Counted from the stretch's first letter, positions 17,806 to 28,065 are shown. The stretch is 64,000 nt of DNA from JAIEPT01 sp038217425 (GCA_038217425.1 JBBQPM010000002.1:87045-151044), one strand, 5' to 3'. Numbers and translations: made by a program. The notes: generated by a model not told the origin, from the sequence alone.

Positions 17806-18984
17806 ATGCTCACGCCTTCGGAGCGGAAAACTCTGGAACTCCTCGCCAGCCGATTCGGCGTCGCCGCCTCGCGCGTGCAGCGCACCGCCGACCTTCTCGT
17901 CCAGCATCGCAAACAGGGACAGGCACCCGACGTCTTCGATCTCATCCTCAAAGAACGCCTTCTCTCGCCCAGCGAGATCCACACCCTGCAAGTCCGCCTC
18001 GAGCAAACCCAACTCGATCCGCTCGGCAAACCCGACGTCCTCCCCGCGGTCGCCCTGCCCGACCTGCATCAACTCAAAACGCTCGGCGAATTCCGCATCT
18101 TGCGCCGACTCGGCACGGGCGGGATGGGCGCCGTCTTTCTCGCGTTCCACAACCTCGAAAAACAACCCTATGCCCTCAAAGTCCTCGACCCCTACATCGC
18201 TCAGAACCCCGCCTTCCTCGATCGCTTCTACCGCGAAGCTCGTATGGGCAAATTGTTGCACCACCCGCATCTCGTGCGCAATCTCAATTTTGGCAAAGAC
18301 CAGGCGACGAGCTTGCATTACCTCGTCCTGGAATATGTCGAAGGGATCTCGGCGCTCGAACTGCTCGAACGGGTGCAGCGGATCGCGCTCGGCGCCTGTC
18401 TATTCCTGATGCGCGATATTGCCCGCGGCCTGGAGTATCTGCATCAGCGACAGATTATTCATCGCGACGTCAAACCGAGCAACATCCTCATCATGCCCCA
18501 GGGCCGGGCCAAGCTCGCCGACCTGGGCCTGGCTAAACGCACCGATGACGTCAGTCAACTCACCGGCCTGACGCAAGGGCCCGGCACGCCCCACTACATG
18601 CCGCCCGAACAGGCGCTTAACCCCAAGAAGATCGATCTGACCTGCGACCTCTACGCCCTGGGAGCCACGCTCTATCACCTGCTCACTGGCGACTTGCCGT
18701 TCGTCGGCGCCAACTCTGTCGAAATCGTCTACAAGAAATCGCTCGGCGAATATACGCCCCTCTCGACGCTGCTGCCGCAGGTTCCCCGAGTTCTCGACGA
18801 AGTCGTGGCCCGGCTCATGGCGACACTGCCGGCCGAGCGCTACCAGAGTGCGGCTCAGGTCATCGAGGCGTTCGAAGCGACCGGGCTGATCGGCTCCGCG
18901 CCCGACTTCAGCGCCATCACGGGATTCTCGTCGCACGATTCCTGGACGACCGATTGGCTCAGCACGCAGCCGGATGCCCGCTAG
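17806..18984 (+). CDS. Cytoplasmic Hanks-type Ser/Thr protein kinase
   Basis: The protein has 392 residues. An N-terminal helical region of about 90 residues, not recognised, precedes a kinase domain at about residues 97-370. The P-loop is G-T-G-G-M-G-A-V (about 102), the lysine lies in Y-A-L-K-V (about 124), the catalytic loop is H-R-D-V-K-P-S-N (about 218), the metal site is D-L-G in place of DFG, and the activation-segment end is G-T-P-H-Y-M-P-P-E-Q. All residues for phosphotransfer are present. There is no membrane helix and no extracellular sensor, unlike many PknB-type kinases. The signal input is therefore probably the N-terminal region. The stop codon directly abuts that of the convergent glycosylase. 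Confidence 0.9.
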   Translation: MLTPSERKTLELLASRFGVAASRVQRTADLLVQHRKQGQAPDVFDLILKERLLSPSEIHTLQVRLEQTQLDPLGKPDVLPAVALPDLHQLKTLGEFRILRRLGTGGMGAVFLAFHNLEKQPYALKVLDPYIAQNPAFLDRFYREARMGKLLHHPHLVRNLNFGKDQATSLHYLVLEYVEGISALELLERVQRIALGACLFLMRDIARGLEYLHQRQIIHRDVKPSNILIMPQGRAKLADLGLAKRTDDVSQLTGLTQGPGTPHYMPPEQALNPKKIDLTCDLYALGATLYHLLTGDLPFVGANSVEIVYKKSLGEYTPLSTLLPQVPRVLDEVVARLMATLPAERYQSAAQVIEAFEATGLIGSAPDFSAITGFSSHDSWTTDWLSTQPDAR

Positions 18985-19608
18985 TCACTCCGACTGCGGC
19001 ACGCTCCCCAGGCTGCGCCACACGTACCATGTCGCCACGCTGCGGTACGGTTTCCAGGGTTCCCCGAGAGCTTCCAGTTCGCGTTTGCCCGGCAGTTCGG
19101 GGAGCGCGTACAGACGCCGAACGCCGGCCTTGAGCCCATAATCGCCCACAGGGAGCACGTCGAGCCGACCCAGCGAGAACATCAAAAACATCTCGGCCGT
19201 CCAGCGACCGATACCGTGCACTAGCGTCAGCGCTTCGATCACTTCCTCTTCCGGCATCACGTCCAATTTTTTGAGCGGGATCTCCTTGCTGGCGCAGCGC
19301 TGCGCCAGATCGCGCAGGGAACGGAGTTTGTTCGCGGAAAGCCCTGCCGAACGCATGGCGTCCTCGTCCGCGGCGAGGACCGCGGTCGGGGTAAATCCGC
19401 GCCGGCCCAGAACGGTCACGACACGCGCCGTGATCGCAATCGCCGCCTTCGTCGAGATCTGTTGCGAAATGATCGAGCGGGCGAGCACGCTGAAATGGTC
19501 GGCATCGAACTGGAGCGAGCAAGGACCGACGGCACGAATCACCGGCTTCAGCACTGCGTCCCGGCGGGCCAAATGCTTGCGTGCCTTGAGAAACTCGGGA
19601 GTACTCAT
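18985..19608 (-). CDS. DNA-3-methyladenine glycosylase II-like (HhH-GPD)
   Basis: The protein has 207 residues. The HhH-GPD fold is shown by I-I-S-Q-Q-I-S (about residue 47), the hairpin V-H-G-I-G-R-W-T-A-E-M (about residue 127) and the catalytic aspartate region L-P-V-G-D-Y-G (about residue 153). It excises alkylated bases to begin base-excision repair. It is the short form without the N-terminal AlkA domain. The last base pair of its stop is adjacent to the kinase stop (no intergenic base). Confidence 0.9.
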   Translation of the reverse strand: MSTPEFLKARKHLARRDAVLKPVIRAVGPCSLQFDADHFSVLARSIISQQISTKAAIAITARVVTVLGRRGFTPTAVLAADEDAMRSAGLSANKLRSLRDLAQRCASKEIPLKKLDVMPEEEVIEALTLVHGIGRWTAEMFLMFSLGRLDVLPVGDYGLKAGVRRLYALPELPGKRELEALGEPWKPYRSVATWYVWRSLGSVPQSE

Positions 19609-19634
19609 GGATCGTCTTCATCCCAAAACGCGAA

Positions 19635-19669
19635 CGTGAGCGACGGCCCCGTTAGGACCGTCGCTCACG
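19635..19669. repeat. 12-bp perfect palindrome
   Basis: Arms CGTGAGCGACGG (19635-19646) and CCGTCGCTCACG (19658-19669) around 11 nt. It is downstream of the Gln-rich protein gene on the minus strand and could end its transcript, although no clear T-tract follows. Confidence 0.6.
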
Positions 19670-19695
19670 CTTGGAAACTCGGCATGCCGAAATCG

Positions 19696-20562
19696 CTACT
19701 TCGCCTTCTTCTTGGCCGGCGCCACGTTGATGGCAGACGCCGCGTTGACCTCGGCGATAAGAACCATGGCCACCAGCGGCTTGGTCATGTCGACGACTTT
19801 GTCGGCATCCTTCTTGATCGGAGCCGTCGGCTTCACGAGCGACAATTTCACCAGCTGACCCGTGGCGAGATCGCTTTCCTTGGCAACGTAGCCGGGCTTG
19901 CTGGAGTCGGGCCCCTTGAGCTTGGCTTCGTCGGCCTTGGTGTAGACTTTCGGCAGACCGGTGTCGTTGTCGTATTCGAAGGGGAGCTTGAGCATGCGGA
20001 GGACGACCTTGTCGGTCATGTCGAGGTCGAAGTCTTTGTACGTGGTGACGAAATTCGGATTCTGAATCTGCGGGGGTATGTTCGGCCTGCCGCCGCCGCC
20101 CGCGGCCTGGGCCTGGGCTTGCTGCAATTTCTGCATGTCTTGCTGGAGCTGTTGCTTTTGTTTCTGGAGCTGTTGCATCTGTTGTTGCCGTTGTTTCGGG
20201 TTGGCGTTTTGCAGTTGAGCCTGGGCTTGCTGGAGCTTTTGCTGATCCTGCTGAACTTTCTGCATCGCCTGCTGAACTTTCTGGGCGGCGCCATTGTTGT
20301 TATTGTTCTTGGCGCCGGGGTTCGCCTTGGCCGCTCCCGCGGGGGCCGCGACTTGATATTCGTAACGTAGCGTGATCTTGCCCGCGCCGACGCCGACGAT
20401 CTTGCCGGTGATTTCTTTCATGTTCAGCAGGGCTTTGTAGTCGGCGTCGGTGGCCGCGCCGCCTTGAGGGTTCGCACCCTTTATCGCCTGCGCCGTTAAA
20501 CCGCCGGGAATCGCCAGGGCGGCCAACATCAAGACCGAACTTGCCAGCCAATAACGTTTCAT
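19696..20562 (-). CDS. Secreted glutamine-rich coiled-coil protein
   Basis: The protein has 288 residues. A Sec signal peptide spans residues 1-23 (cleavage near L-T-A). A central Gln/Lys/Ala segment (about residues 90-155) of repeating Q-Q-x-x-Q units predicts a long coiled coil, flanked by asparagine and glycine runs. The C-terminal part has beta-strand character and ends in a lysine-rich tail. No family was recognised. AAGGAG nine bases before the ATG at 20562 decides this start over one nine codons upstream. An envelope-structural role is possible but unproven. Confidence 0.7.
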   Translation of the reverse strand: MKRYWLASSVLMLAALAIPGGLTAQAIKGANPQGGAATDADYKALLNMKEITGKIVGVGAGKITLRYEYQVAAPAGAAKANPGAKNNNNNGAAQKVQQAMQKVQQDQQKLQQAQAQLQNANPKQRQQQMQQLQKQKQQLQQDMQKLQQAQAQAAGGGGRPNIPPQIQNPNFVTTYKDFDLDMTDKVVLRMLKLPFEYDNDTGLPKVYTKADEAKLKGPDSSKPGYVAKESDLATGQLVKLSLVKPTAPIKKDADKVVDMTKPLVAMVLIAEVNAASAINVAPAKKKAK

Positions 20563-20760
20563 GAACCAGCTCTCCTTCGTTTTGGACATGCGTCCATGTG
20601 CGCGTCGGCGCCTTCCCCATTACTCTCTTAGACCACCAAGCCTTCAGAAAGTTCCGTTCATCGTACCCGGATTTTTGCCGATTTGCCAATATTTTTTGAC
20701 GCTTGCGAAATTGCCCCGGCTGCGGTAACCTCGAAAGCGTCCCACCTTGCGAGGCTTTTC

Positions 20761-23043
20761 ATGATCCCCCGAGCATTTCTACTGCTATTCCTCCTCCCCG
20801 CGCTCGCCCCTGCGCAGTCGGCCGACGATTTGCTTTTCTTCGAGAAGAAAGTCCGTCCGCTTCTGGTCGAACATTGCACGTCCTGCCACGGCGAACAGAA
20901 GCAGAAAGGGGGCCTGCGTCTCGACCGACGCCAGGCCATCTTGACCGGCGGCGATTCAGGACCTGCTTTGGTCGCGGGGAAAGTCGACAAGAGCCTGGTC
21001 ATTCAGGCGGTTCGCTATCTGAACACGGGCGATCTGCAGATGCCGCCCAAGGGAAAGCTGCCGGCCGAGGGGATTCGCATCCTCGAGGAATGGGTTCGTC
21101 GCGGGGCGCCCTTCCCCGAGGTTAAGACATCGGTACAGAGCAAGGACGGCATCGACTGGGCAAAAGGCCGGGCGTTCTGGGCGTTTCGTCCGCTCCAGGC
21201 GGAGCCGCTGCCGAAGGTGAAGGACGCCGCCTGGCCGCGGCAGCGCATCGACCATTTTGTGCGCGCCGCCCAGGAGCAACGAGGCCTGGCGCCGCAAGGC
21301 CCCGCGACTCCGACCGTCCTGCTTCGGCGTACGAAGTTCGACCTGGTCGGCTTGCCCCCCACGCCTGAGGAGATCGCCGAGATTCAGCGCAACCCCGAGG
21401 CGTTCGCAGAATTCGTCGAGCGCTGGCTGGCGTCGCCGCAGTATGGCGAGCGCTGGGGCAGGTACTGGCTCGACCTCGCACGCTACGCCGACATTCCCGA
21501 GCCCTGGGCCGACACCAAGGGGCAATCGCACCACTACCGCGACTGGGTCGCCGACGCCTTCACGCGCGATTTGCCGTTCGATCGCTTCCTGACGTATCAA
21601 CTCGCAGCCGACCTCGTCCCCGAGGCCAAGCGCAGCGACCGGGCGGCGCTAGGATTCCTGGGGCTGTCGCCGTCGTACTGGAAAGAGTTGCAGCTGCCGC
21701 CGGAGATTATCAAGGCGATCGTCGCGGACGAGTACGAGGAGCGGGTGCACACGCTCACGAGCACGTTCCTGGGGCTGAACGTCGCCTGCGCCCGCTGTCA
21801 CGATCACAAGTTCGACCCGATCTCGGCCGAGGATTACTACGCTCTGGCCGGGGTTTTCGCAAGCAGCCGGCCGGGCGATCTCGCCATCCTTGAAGGTCAA
21901 AAGACCGAGGCCGTCGTGAAGGCGCGGGAGCAGGTGCGCACGCTCGAATCCGAGATGAAGAAGTGGCAAGCGAAGAAGTCCCCCGACGCGCCCGGCAAAG
22001 TCGAAGAGTTCAAGACGAAACTCGACGAGGCCAAGAAGGCGAGCCCGTTCTGGAACGCGCCGCTGACGCCGGGCCTCGTCGATGCCCGACTCACCGTCCT
22101 CCCCGCGAAGGGGCACGGCTCCGTTCTCAAGTACGACGCGGACCAGGCGCAAGACCTGCCGCTGCACATTCGCGGCAATCCGAACAAGCCGGGCCAAATC
22201 GTGCCGCGCCGGTTTCTCACGGTGATGTCGACGAATGCCCCGGCGCCGTTTCGTCAGGGGAGCGGCCGACTGGAACTCGCCCAGGCCTTCACGCGCGAAG
22301 GCGCTCCGTTGGTGGCGCGCGTCTGGGTCAATCGCGTCTGGAAACATCACTTCGGCGTCGGGCTGGTCGAAACCCCCAGCGACTTCGGCATCCAGGGCGA
22401 ACGTCCCTCCCATCCCGAACTGCTGAACGACCTGGCGCACCGCTTCATCGCCAACGGTTGGTCGACGAAATGGCTGCACCGCGAGATTGTATTGTCAGCC
22501 GCGTATCGCCAGGCTTCCGCGACACCCGCTCCCGCCGACGCCGACTTCCGTTGGCTCTCCGCCTTCCCGCGCAAACGCCTGGAAGTCGAGGCGTGGCGCG
22601 ACGCCATGCTCGCGGTGACGGGAACGCTCGACCTGACCGTGGGCGGGCCGCCGCAAGAGCTGAACCAGGCGAGCAATCGGCGCCGCACGCTCTACGGCAC
22701 GGTGAAACGCCGAGAATTGTCGGACCTGTTACGACTGCATGATTTTCCGGATCCGATCACGCACAGTCCGCAGCGGGTGCCGACGACGACGCCGATTCAG
22801 CAACTTTACGCACTCAACAGCCCGCTCCTGTTGCAGCAATCCGCGGCCCTGGTGAAACGTCTGACTCAGGATGCGGGCGATGTGCCGGAGGCGAAGATTC
22901 GTCGGGCGTATGGGCTCTTGTTCGGCCGAGCGCCGACGTCCGCGGAGTTGCAGCTGGGGACGGCCTTCGCACAAACGCCCGCGGACTGGCAGCAATACGC
23001 GCAGGTCTTACTGGCGAGCAACGAGTTCCTGTTCGTGGATTGA
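20761..23043 (+). CDS. Planctomycete cytochrome with PSCyt1, DUF1549 and DUF1553 (PSD1) domains
   Basis: This 760-residue secreted protein has a signal peptide (residues 1-18). A PSCyt1 cytochrome c-type domain carries heme motif C-T-S-C-H (Cys39, Cys42, His43). DUF1549/PSCyt2 follows (about residues 150-360) and ends with a second CxxCH, C-A-R-C-H-D-H-K-F-D-P (Cys343-His347). A Glu/Lys-rich helical linker lies near residue 390, and DUF1553/PSD1 fills the C-terminal half. The family is characteristic of planctomycetes and relatives and is thought to act in periplasmic redox or polysaccharide degradation; no reaction is established. A DUF1501 gene usually follows; none is here. The ATG at 20761 starts the signal peptide. 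Confidence 0.93.
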   Translation: MIPRAFLLLFLLPALAPAQSADDLLFFEKKVRPLLVEHCTSCHGEQKQKGGLRLDRRQAILTGGDSGPALVAGKVDKSLVIQAVRYLNTGDLQMPPKGKLPAEGIRILEEWVRRGAPFPEVKTSVQSKDGIDWAKGRAFWAFRPLQAEPLPKVKDAAWPRQRIDHFVRAAQEQRGLAPQGPATPTVLLRRTKFDLVGLPPTPEEIAEIQRNPEAFAEFVERWLASPQYGERWGRYWLDLARYADIPEPWADTKGQSHHYRDWVADAFTRDLPFDRFLTYQLAADLVPEAKRSDRAALGFLGLSPSYWKELQLPPEIIKAIVADEYEERVHTLTSTFLGLNVACARCHDHKFDPISAEDYYALAGVFASSRPGDLAILEGQKTEAVVKAREQVRTLESEMKKWQAKKSPDAPGKVEEFKTKLDEAKKASPFWNAPLTPGLVDARLTVLPAKGHGSVLKYDADQAQDLPLHIRGNPNKPGQIVPRRFLTVMSTNAPAPFRQGSGRLELAQAFTREGAPLVARVWVNRVWKHHFGVGLVETPSDFGIQGERPSHPELLNDLAHRFIANGWSTKWLHREIVLSAAYRQASATPAPADADFRWLSAFPRKRLEVEAWRDAMLAVTGTLDLTVGGPPQELNQASNRRRTLYGTVKRRELSDLLRLHDFPDPITHSPQRVPTTTPIQQLYALNSPLLLQQSAALVKRLTQDAGDVPEAKIRRAYGLLFGRAPTSAELQLGTAFAQTPADWQQYAQVLLASNEFLFVD

Positions 23044-23050
23044 TGCAGTG

Positions 23051-23157
23051 GCGAGCGGGGGACGTTAGTCCCCCGGTATGCGTGCTCCTCGCTGTGCTGC
23101 TTTCCCTATACACTCGGGCAAAACCGACGTACCGGGGGACTGACGTCCCCCGCTCGC
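23051..23157. repeat. Paired palindrome, family A, copy pair 1
   Basis: Two head-to-head copies (23051-23082 and 23128-23157) each contain GGGGGAC-loop-GTCCCCC inside GCGAGC...GGTA. The left copy begins eight bases after the PSD1 stop, and the right copy ends directly against the stop codon of the convergent dehydrogenase (TGA-G-GCGAGC on the minus strand). Confidence 0.9.
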
Positions 23158-23158
23158 C

Positions 23159-24184
23159 TCAAGGCAGCGTCAAGACCGCACGCCCCATTATTTCGCCGCG
23201 CTCCAGACGTTTGAACACCCCGCCCACGGCCTCCAGCGGATGCATCTCGGTGCGCGCGACGACCTGGCCCGACGCCGCCAGCGCCAGCGCCTCGCGCAAC
23301 TCCGCGCGCGTGCCGCCGATTGAGCCGCGGATGGTCAATCGCTTCACGACCACCTCGAACGTCGGCAGCGTGAAGTCTCCCGGCGGCAGCCCCACCAGCA
23401 CCATCGTGCCGTGCCGGCGCATGAGTTCGACGCCCTGGGTGATCGCGGCTGCGGAACTCGACGTCACCAGCACGCCGTGCCCGCCGCCGTCAGTCGCCTG
23501 CCGCACCATCTTCGCCAGCGCCGGACCTCGGCCATCGAACACGATCTCCGACCCGGACTCTCGCGCGAGCAGCAGCGCGTGCGGTTGCACGTCGATGGCC
23601 ACGGTCTTGAGGCCGAGCGCGCGGGCGTACTGGATGGCAAGATGCCCGACGCCGCCGATGCCGAGAATGACGAGCCATTGTCCTGCCACGAGTTCGGTTT
23701 CGCGAATGGCCTTGAGGGCGGAGAGGCCGGCGCAGAGGATCGGCGCCGCGGCGTGGGACGTCAGCTCCGCGGGGATCGGCACGGTGAAGTCGGCGTGCGC
23801 GACGACGTATTCGGCGAAGCTGCCGGGGACGCTGAAGCCGGTATTCTGCTGGCGGGTGCAGAGCGTCTCCCAGCCGGATTGGCACGGTTCGCATTGTCCG
23901 CAGGCGTGATGGAGCCACGGGACGCCGACGCGTTCGCCGATTTGCCGCGCGGTCACCCCCGGCCCCAGCTGGACGATGACGCCGACGCCTTCGTGTCCCG
24001 GGGTGCAGGGGAGCGCGGGCTTGGCGCGCCAGTCGCCGCGCACGGCGTGCAGATCGGTGTGGCACACGCCGCACGCCTGGACGCGCACGAGGACTTGCCC
24101 CGCGCCAGGCGTCGGCACGGGGATGGCGTCGATCGTGATCGGGCCTCTCAGCTCCAAGGTGCGAGCCGCACGCATCGTCTGCAT
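23159..24184 (-). CDS. Zinc-dependent alcohol dehydrogenase (AdhA/AdhP type)
   Basis: The 341-residue medium-chain dehydrogenase shows catalytic zinc ligands C38-G-V-C-H-T-D and H61 in P-G-H-E. Its structural zinc cysteines are in A-C-G-Q-C-E-P-C...C (about residues 92-106). The NAD-binding G-I-G-G-V-G lies near residue 172. Numbering follows the 340-residue AdhA/AdhP group, which oxidises primary alcohols or reduces aldehydes with NAD. GGAGAAAG before the ATG at 24184 decides the start. The gene diverges from the PilZ gene at 24250. Confidence 0.92.
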   Translation of the reverse strand: MQTMRAARTLELRGPITIDAIPVPTPGAGQVLVRVQACGVCHTDLHAVRGDWRAKPALPCTPGHEGVGVIVQLGPGVTARQIGERVGVPWLHHACGQCEPCQSGWETLCTRQQNTGFSVPGSFAEYVVAHADFTVPIPAELTSHAAAPILCAGLSALKAIRETELVAGQWLVILGIGGVGHLAIQYARALGLKTVAIDVQPHALLLARESGSEIVFDGRGPALAKMVRQATDGGGHGVLVTSSSAAAITQGVELMRRHGTMVLVGLPPGDFTLPTFEVVVKRLTIRGSIGGTRAELREALALAASGQVVARTEMHPLEAVGGVFKRLERGEIMGRAVLTLP

Positions 24185-24249
24185 CTTGCTTTCTCCTTCC
24201 TCTATAAGATATGCTCCAGCGCGGAATCGCAACCTACGGAAGGTCAGTC

Positions 24250-24828
24250 ATGACGATGGCGGAAGTGGTCGAAGCGGTGTTACGTCGCGCCCAGAAACAG
24301 GGCTTCATCTTGCCGCGCGAGATCCGCGCCGAACTGACCCAGGCCGGGCTCGACGAAACCGTCTGGAAGGACGTCGTCAAGCAAACCGCTGCGTCGCTGC
24401 ATTACCGCCAGGGACGTTACTACTACGTCACCACCGTCAGCCCCCGGCTCCACCAGGAACAAGAGCATCAGCGAGCCATCGCCAAGGTCATTCGCCAGCT
24501 CGTCAAGCACCATCGCGACCAGATGAAGGAACGCGAACGCCGCGGGCAGGAACGCTTCGATTTCATCCACTCCGTCAAAGTTCGTACGGACGAGGGCAAG
24601 GAACTTCACTTGCTGAGCCGGGATGTTTCGACGACCGGCATTCGCCTGCTCGGCACGCAGCGGCTGCTGGGCAAAAAGGTCCGCGTCTACTTCTCGCCGG
24701 CAACCGACCAGCCGGAGGTTTGCCTGGTCGTACGCATCTTGTGGACCTGTTCCGTGGGCGACGACCTCTTCGAGAACGGCGGCAATTTTCTGGAAATGAT
24801 CGCCCCCAATAAAGGAGATGCGACATGA
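24250..24828 (+). CDS. PilZ domain protein (cyclic di-GMP receptor candidate)
   Basis: The protein has 192 residues. An N-terminal winged-helix-like region (about residues 1-60) is followed by a charged linker and a C-terminal PilZ domain from about residue 100. The canonical R-R-x-x-x-R of R-R-G-Q-E-R-F-D-F and the D-V-S-T-T-G-I-R of the second motif are both intact, so cyclic di-GMP binding is likely. GGAAGG precedes the ATG at 24250. The stop overlaps the first possible start of the DUF1080 gene by four bases (ATGA), which suggests coupling. Confidence 0.85.
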   Translation: MTMAEVVEAVLRRAQKQGFILPREIRAELTQAGLDETVWKDVVKQTAASLHYRQGRYYYVTTVSPRLHQEQEHQRAIAKVIRQLVKHHRDQMKERERRGQERFDFIHSVKVRTDEGKELHLLSRDVSTTGIRLLGTQRLLGKKVRVYFSPATDQPEVCLVVRILWTCSVGDDLFENGGNFLEMIAPNKGDAT

Positions 24829-25736
24829 TCGAAGTCGAAAAGAAGATTTACCACAGAGGCACAGAGAGCACAGAGAGCACAGAGGAAGAAAAAGTGAGAC
24901 GAAAAAAGAGGGCGGTGAGAGAATGTTCCGCCTCTTCTTTTTCTCTCCTCTTCTCGGTGCTCTCTGTGTCTCTGTGGTTAATCTTCCTGACTCCGCTTCA
25001 AGCGGACGAGCCGATCGCTCCGCTCCAGAAGATGCCGCTTTTCAACGGCAAAGACCTCGCTGGATTCACCACCTGGCTCAAGGACGCCAAGGCCGAGGAT
25101 CCGCGGAAGGTCTTTCATGTCAAGGACGGCATCCTTTGCCTCAGCGGCGACGGCTTCGGTTACCTCGCCACCGACAAGGCGTATCGCGATTATCACCTCA
25201 CCGCCGAGTTCAAGTGGGGCAAGCGCACCGACGGCGGCAAGTACGTCCGCAACTCCGGCATCCTGCTGCACGCCACCGGACCCGACGGAGGCGCGAACGG
25301 CGTCTGGATGGCGTCGATCGAATGCCAGCTCGCCCAGGGCTGCGTCGGCGACCTCATCTGCATCCGCGGCAAAGACGCCAAGGGCGACGTTATCCCCGTC
25401 TCTTTCGCCAGTGAAGTCGCCAAGGGCAAGCGGCCGCGCTGGGCGCCCGGCGGCGAGAAGCGCGTCTTCACGCAGGGCCAACTCTGGTGGAATCGGCACG
25501 ACCTCGACTTCAAAGAATTCCTGGACACCCGCGGCAAGGACGACGTCGAAAGCCCCCTGGGCGAGTGGACCACAGTCGAGTGCATCTGCAAGGGGAACAC
25601 GATCCGCGTGAAAGTCAATGGCCAGCTGGTGAACCACGCCTTCGACGTCACGCCGGCCGCGGGCAAGATTCTCCTGCAAACGGAGGGGTTCGAAGTCTTC
25701 TTCCGCAAAGTCGAAATCGCGCCCCTCGCGCCGTGA
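24825..25736 (+). CDS. Secreted DUF1080 (3-keto-disaccharide hydrolase) protein with repeat-derived signal peptide
   Basis: The mature region (about residue 62 on) is a DUF1080 concanavalin-like jelly roll: L-F-N-G-K-D-L-A-G-F near residue 72, N-S-G-I-L-L-H near residue 143, and Q-T-E-G-F-E-V-F-F-R-K-V at the end. The family includes 3-keto-disaccharide hydrolases. The first 56 codons run through a long inverted repeat (24848-24981). Its right arm encodes the hydrophobic core (S-L-L-F-S-V-L-S-V-S-L-W-L-I) of what looks like a working signal peptide ending P-L-Q-A. Two starts are possible: the ATG at 24825, overlapping the PilZ stop, or a GTG at 24894 preceded by GAGGAAGA, which would give an ideal R-R-K-K-R signal-peptide N-region. 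Confidence 0.85.
   Translation: MIEVEKKIYHRGTESTESTEEEKVRRKKRAVRECSASSFSLLFSVLSVSLWLIFLTPLQADEPIAPLQKMPLFNGKDLAGFTTWLKDAKAEDPRKVFHVKDGILCLSGDGFGYLATDKAYRDYHLTAEFKWGKRTDGGKYVRNSGILLHATGPDGGANGVWMASIECQLAQGCVGDLICIRGKDAKGDVIPVSFASEVAKGKRPRWAPGGEKRVFTQGQLWWNRHDLDFKEFLDTRGKDDVESPLGEWTTVECICKGNTIRVKVNGQLVNHAFDVTPAAGKILLQTEGFEVFFRKVEIAPLAP
24848..24981. repeat. Interspersed ACCACAGAG-type inverted repeat (family J), copy 1
   Basis: The left arm starts near 24848 (ACCACAGAGGCACAGAGAGC) and the right arm ends near 24981 (CTCTGTGTCTCTGTGGTTA). The arms pair imperfectly over about 45 bp. The whole element is inside the 5' part of the DUF1080 reading frame. A diverged copy is at 50909-50993 and a half copy at 30861-30894. 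Confidence 0.85.
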
Positions 25737-25746
25737 CCAACGCCGA

Positions 25747-26934
<1,188 letters not shown>

Positions 26935-27000
26935 GCCGAGTTCCTTGTGTGTGACAGTCGCTCTTGACCCCGTTTGCTCCTCATTGTATAAGCCGCGCCC

Positions 27001-28065
27001 ATGTGGAAATATGCATTCTCCGCCTGCCTCCTGGTTCTTGCTGCCGCGCCCCTCGTCCAGGCGCAAGGGATCCAGGGCAAAGTTCTGATTCTGGACAACG
27101 ACCGCCTCATGGAGGGGGACATCGTCCAGGAAGCGGAAGCGTACCGGATTCGCCGAGGTTCCAGCGAAATCGTCGTTCCGCTCGGCAAGGCGAAAAAACT
27201 CGTCGGCTCCTCCAGCGAAGCCCTCGCGTTCCTGAAAACGCAGGCTCAGCTCGATCAGGCGTCCGAGCGATTGCGGCTGGCGAAATGGGCGCACGCCCAC
27301 GGACTACGCGAACACGCCATCGCCGAGACCAAGTCGGCCCTGGAGATTCAGCCCAATCTGAGCGATGCGCACTTTTTCTTACGGTATCTGCAGCGCTCGG
27401 CGCCTTCGACAAGCCCGGCGCCGGTCGCCGTGCCGACGCCGGTCGCGCCGTTGCCGGAAATTCAGCAGATCGACGTTTCGTCCGATTGTCTCATCCTGTT
27501 CAACAACAAGATTCAGCCGATCTTGCTCAACGCGTGCGGCGGCTGTCATTCGTCGAGCTATCCCGGGACGTTTCGGATTTACCAGGCCAACGAAGGGGGT
27601 TCGCGCGCCTCGACGCAGCGCAACCTGGCGGCGGCGATTGGGCAGATCCGTCTGGAGAAGCCGAGCCTGAGCCCGCTGCTGATCAAGTCGGTCAGCAATC
27701 ACGCGGTACGCACGGCAATGGAGCATCCGCCGCTCAAGAACAAGCAAGTGGAGCCGTACCGGCTTCTACAGATGTGGGTGGAGATGGTCGCGGTGGGCAA
27801 CCCGCACCTGCGCGAGGTGAAGATCGCGGTCCCGCCGCCGCTGCCGTCGGCAAGCGATCCGCCAAGGGTGGTAAATTTCGCAGAGTTGACGCCGCTGCCG
27901 ATGCAGGCGTCGGCGCCGTCGCCGAGCGCGAAGCCCACGCCGACCCCCGCCGTCAAGAGCCCGGCTTTCTCGGAGGGGACGTCAGCGCCGCCCGCTCCCG
28001 TCGTGGAGGCGGCCGACGAGTTCGATCCGATTCTGTTCAATCAGAAGTATCATGGGAAGAAGTAG
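27001..28065 (+). CDS. Secreted protein with one CxxCH motif, unknown function
   Basis: The protein has 354 residues. A signal peptide (residues 1-21, cleavage V-Q-A-Q) is followed by a small N-terminal domain (about residues 25-75) and a TPR-like helical pair (about 80-130). After a proline-rich linker comes a domain with N-A-C-G-G-C-H-S-S-S near residue 178, a single possible c-type heme site. The C-terminal quarter is a low-complexity Pro/Ser/Ala linker ending in a short conserved-looking tail (F-D-P-I-L-F-N-Q-K-Y-H-G-K-K). No family name could be given; periplasmic redox or surface association is only suggested. A family A repeat array begins one base after the stop. Confidence 0.72.
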   Translation: MWKYAFSACLLVLAAAPLVQAQGIQGKVLILDNDRLMEGDIVQEAEAYRIRRGSSEIVVPLGKAKKLVGSSSEALAFLKTQAQLDQASERLRLAKWAHAHGLREHAIAETKSALEIQPNLSDAHFFLRYLQRSAPSTSPAPVAVPTPVAPLPEIQQIDVSSDCLILFNNKIQPILLNACGGCHSSSYPGTFRIYQANEGGSRASTQRNLAAAIGQIRLEKPSLSPLLIKSVSNHAVRTAMEHPPLKNKQVEPYRLLQMWVEMVAVGNPHLREVKIAVPPPLPSASDPPRVVNFAELTPLPMQASAPSPSAKPTPTPAVKSPAFSEGTSAPPAPVVEAADEFDPILFNQKYHGKK

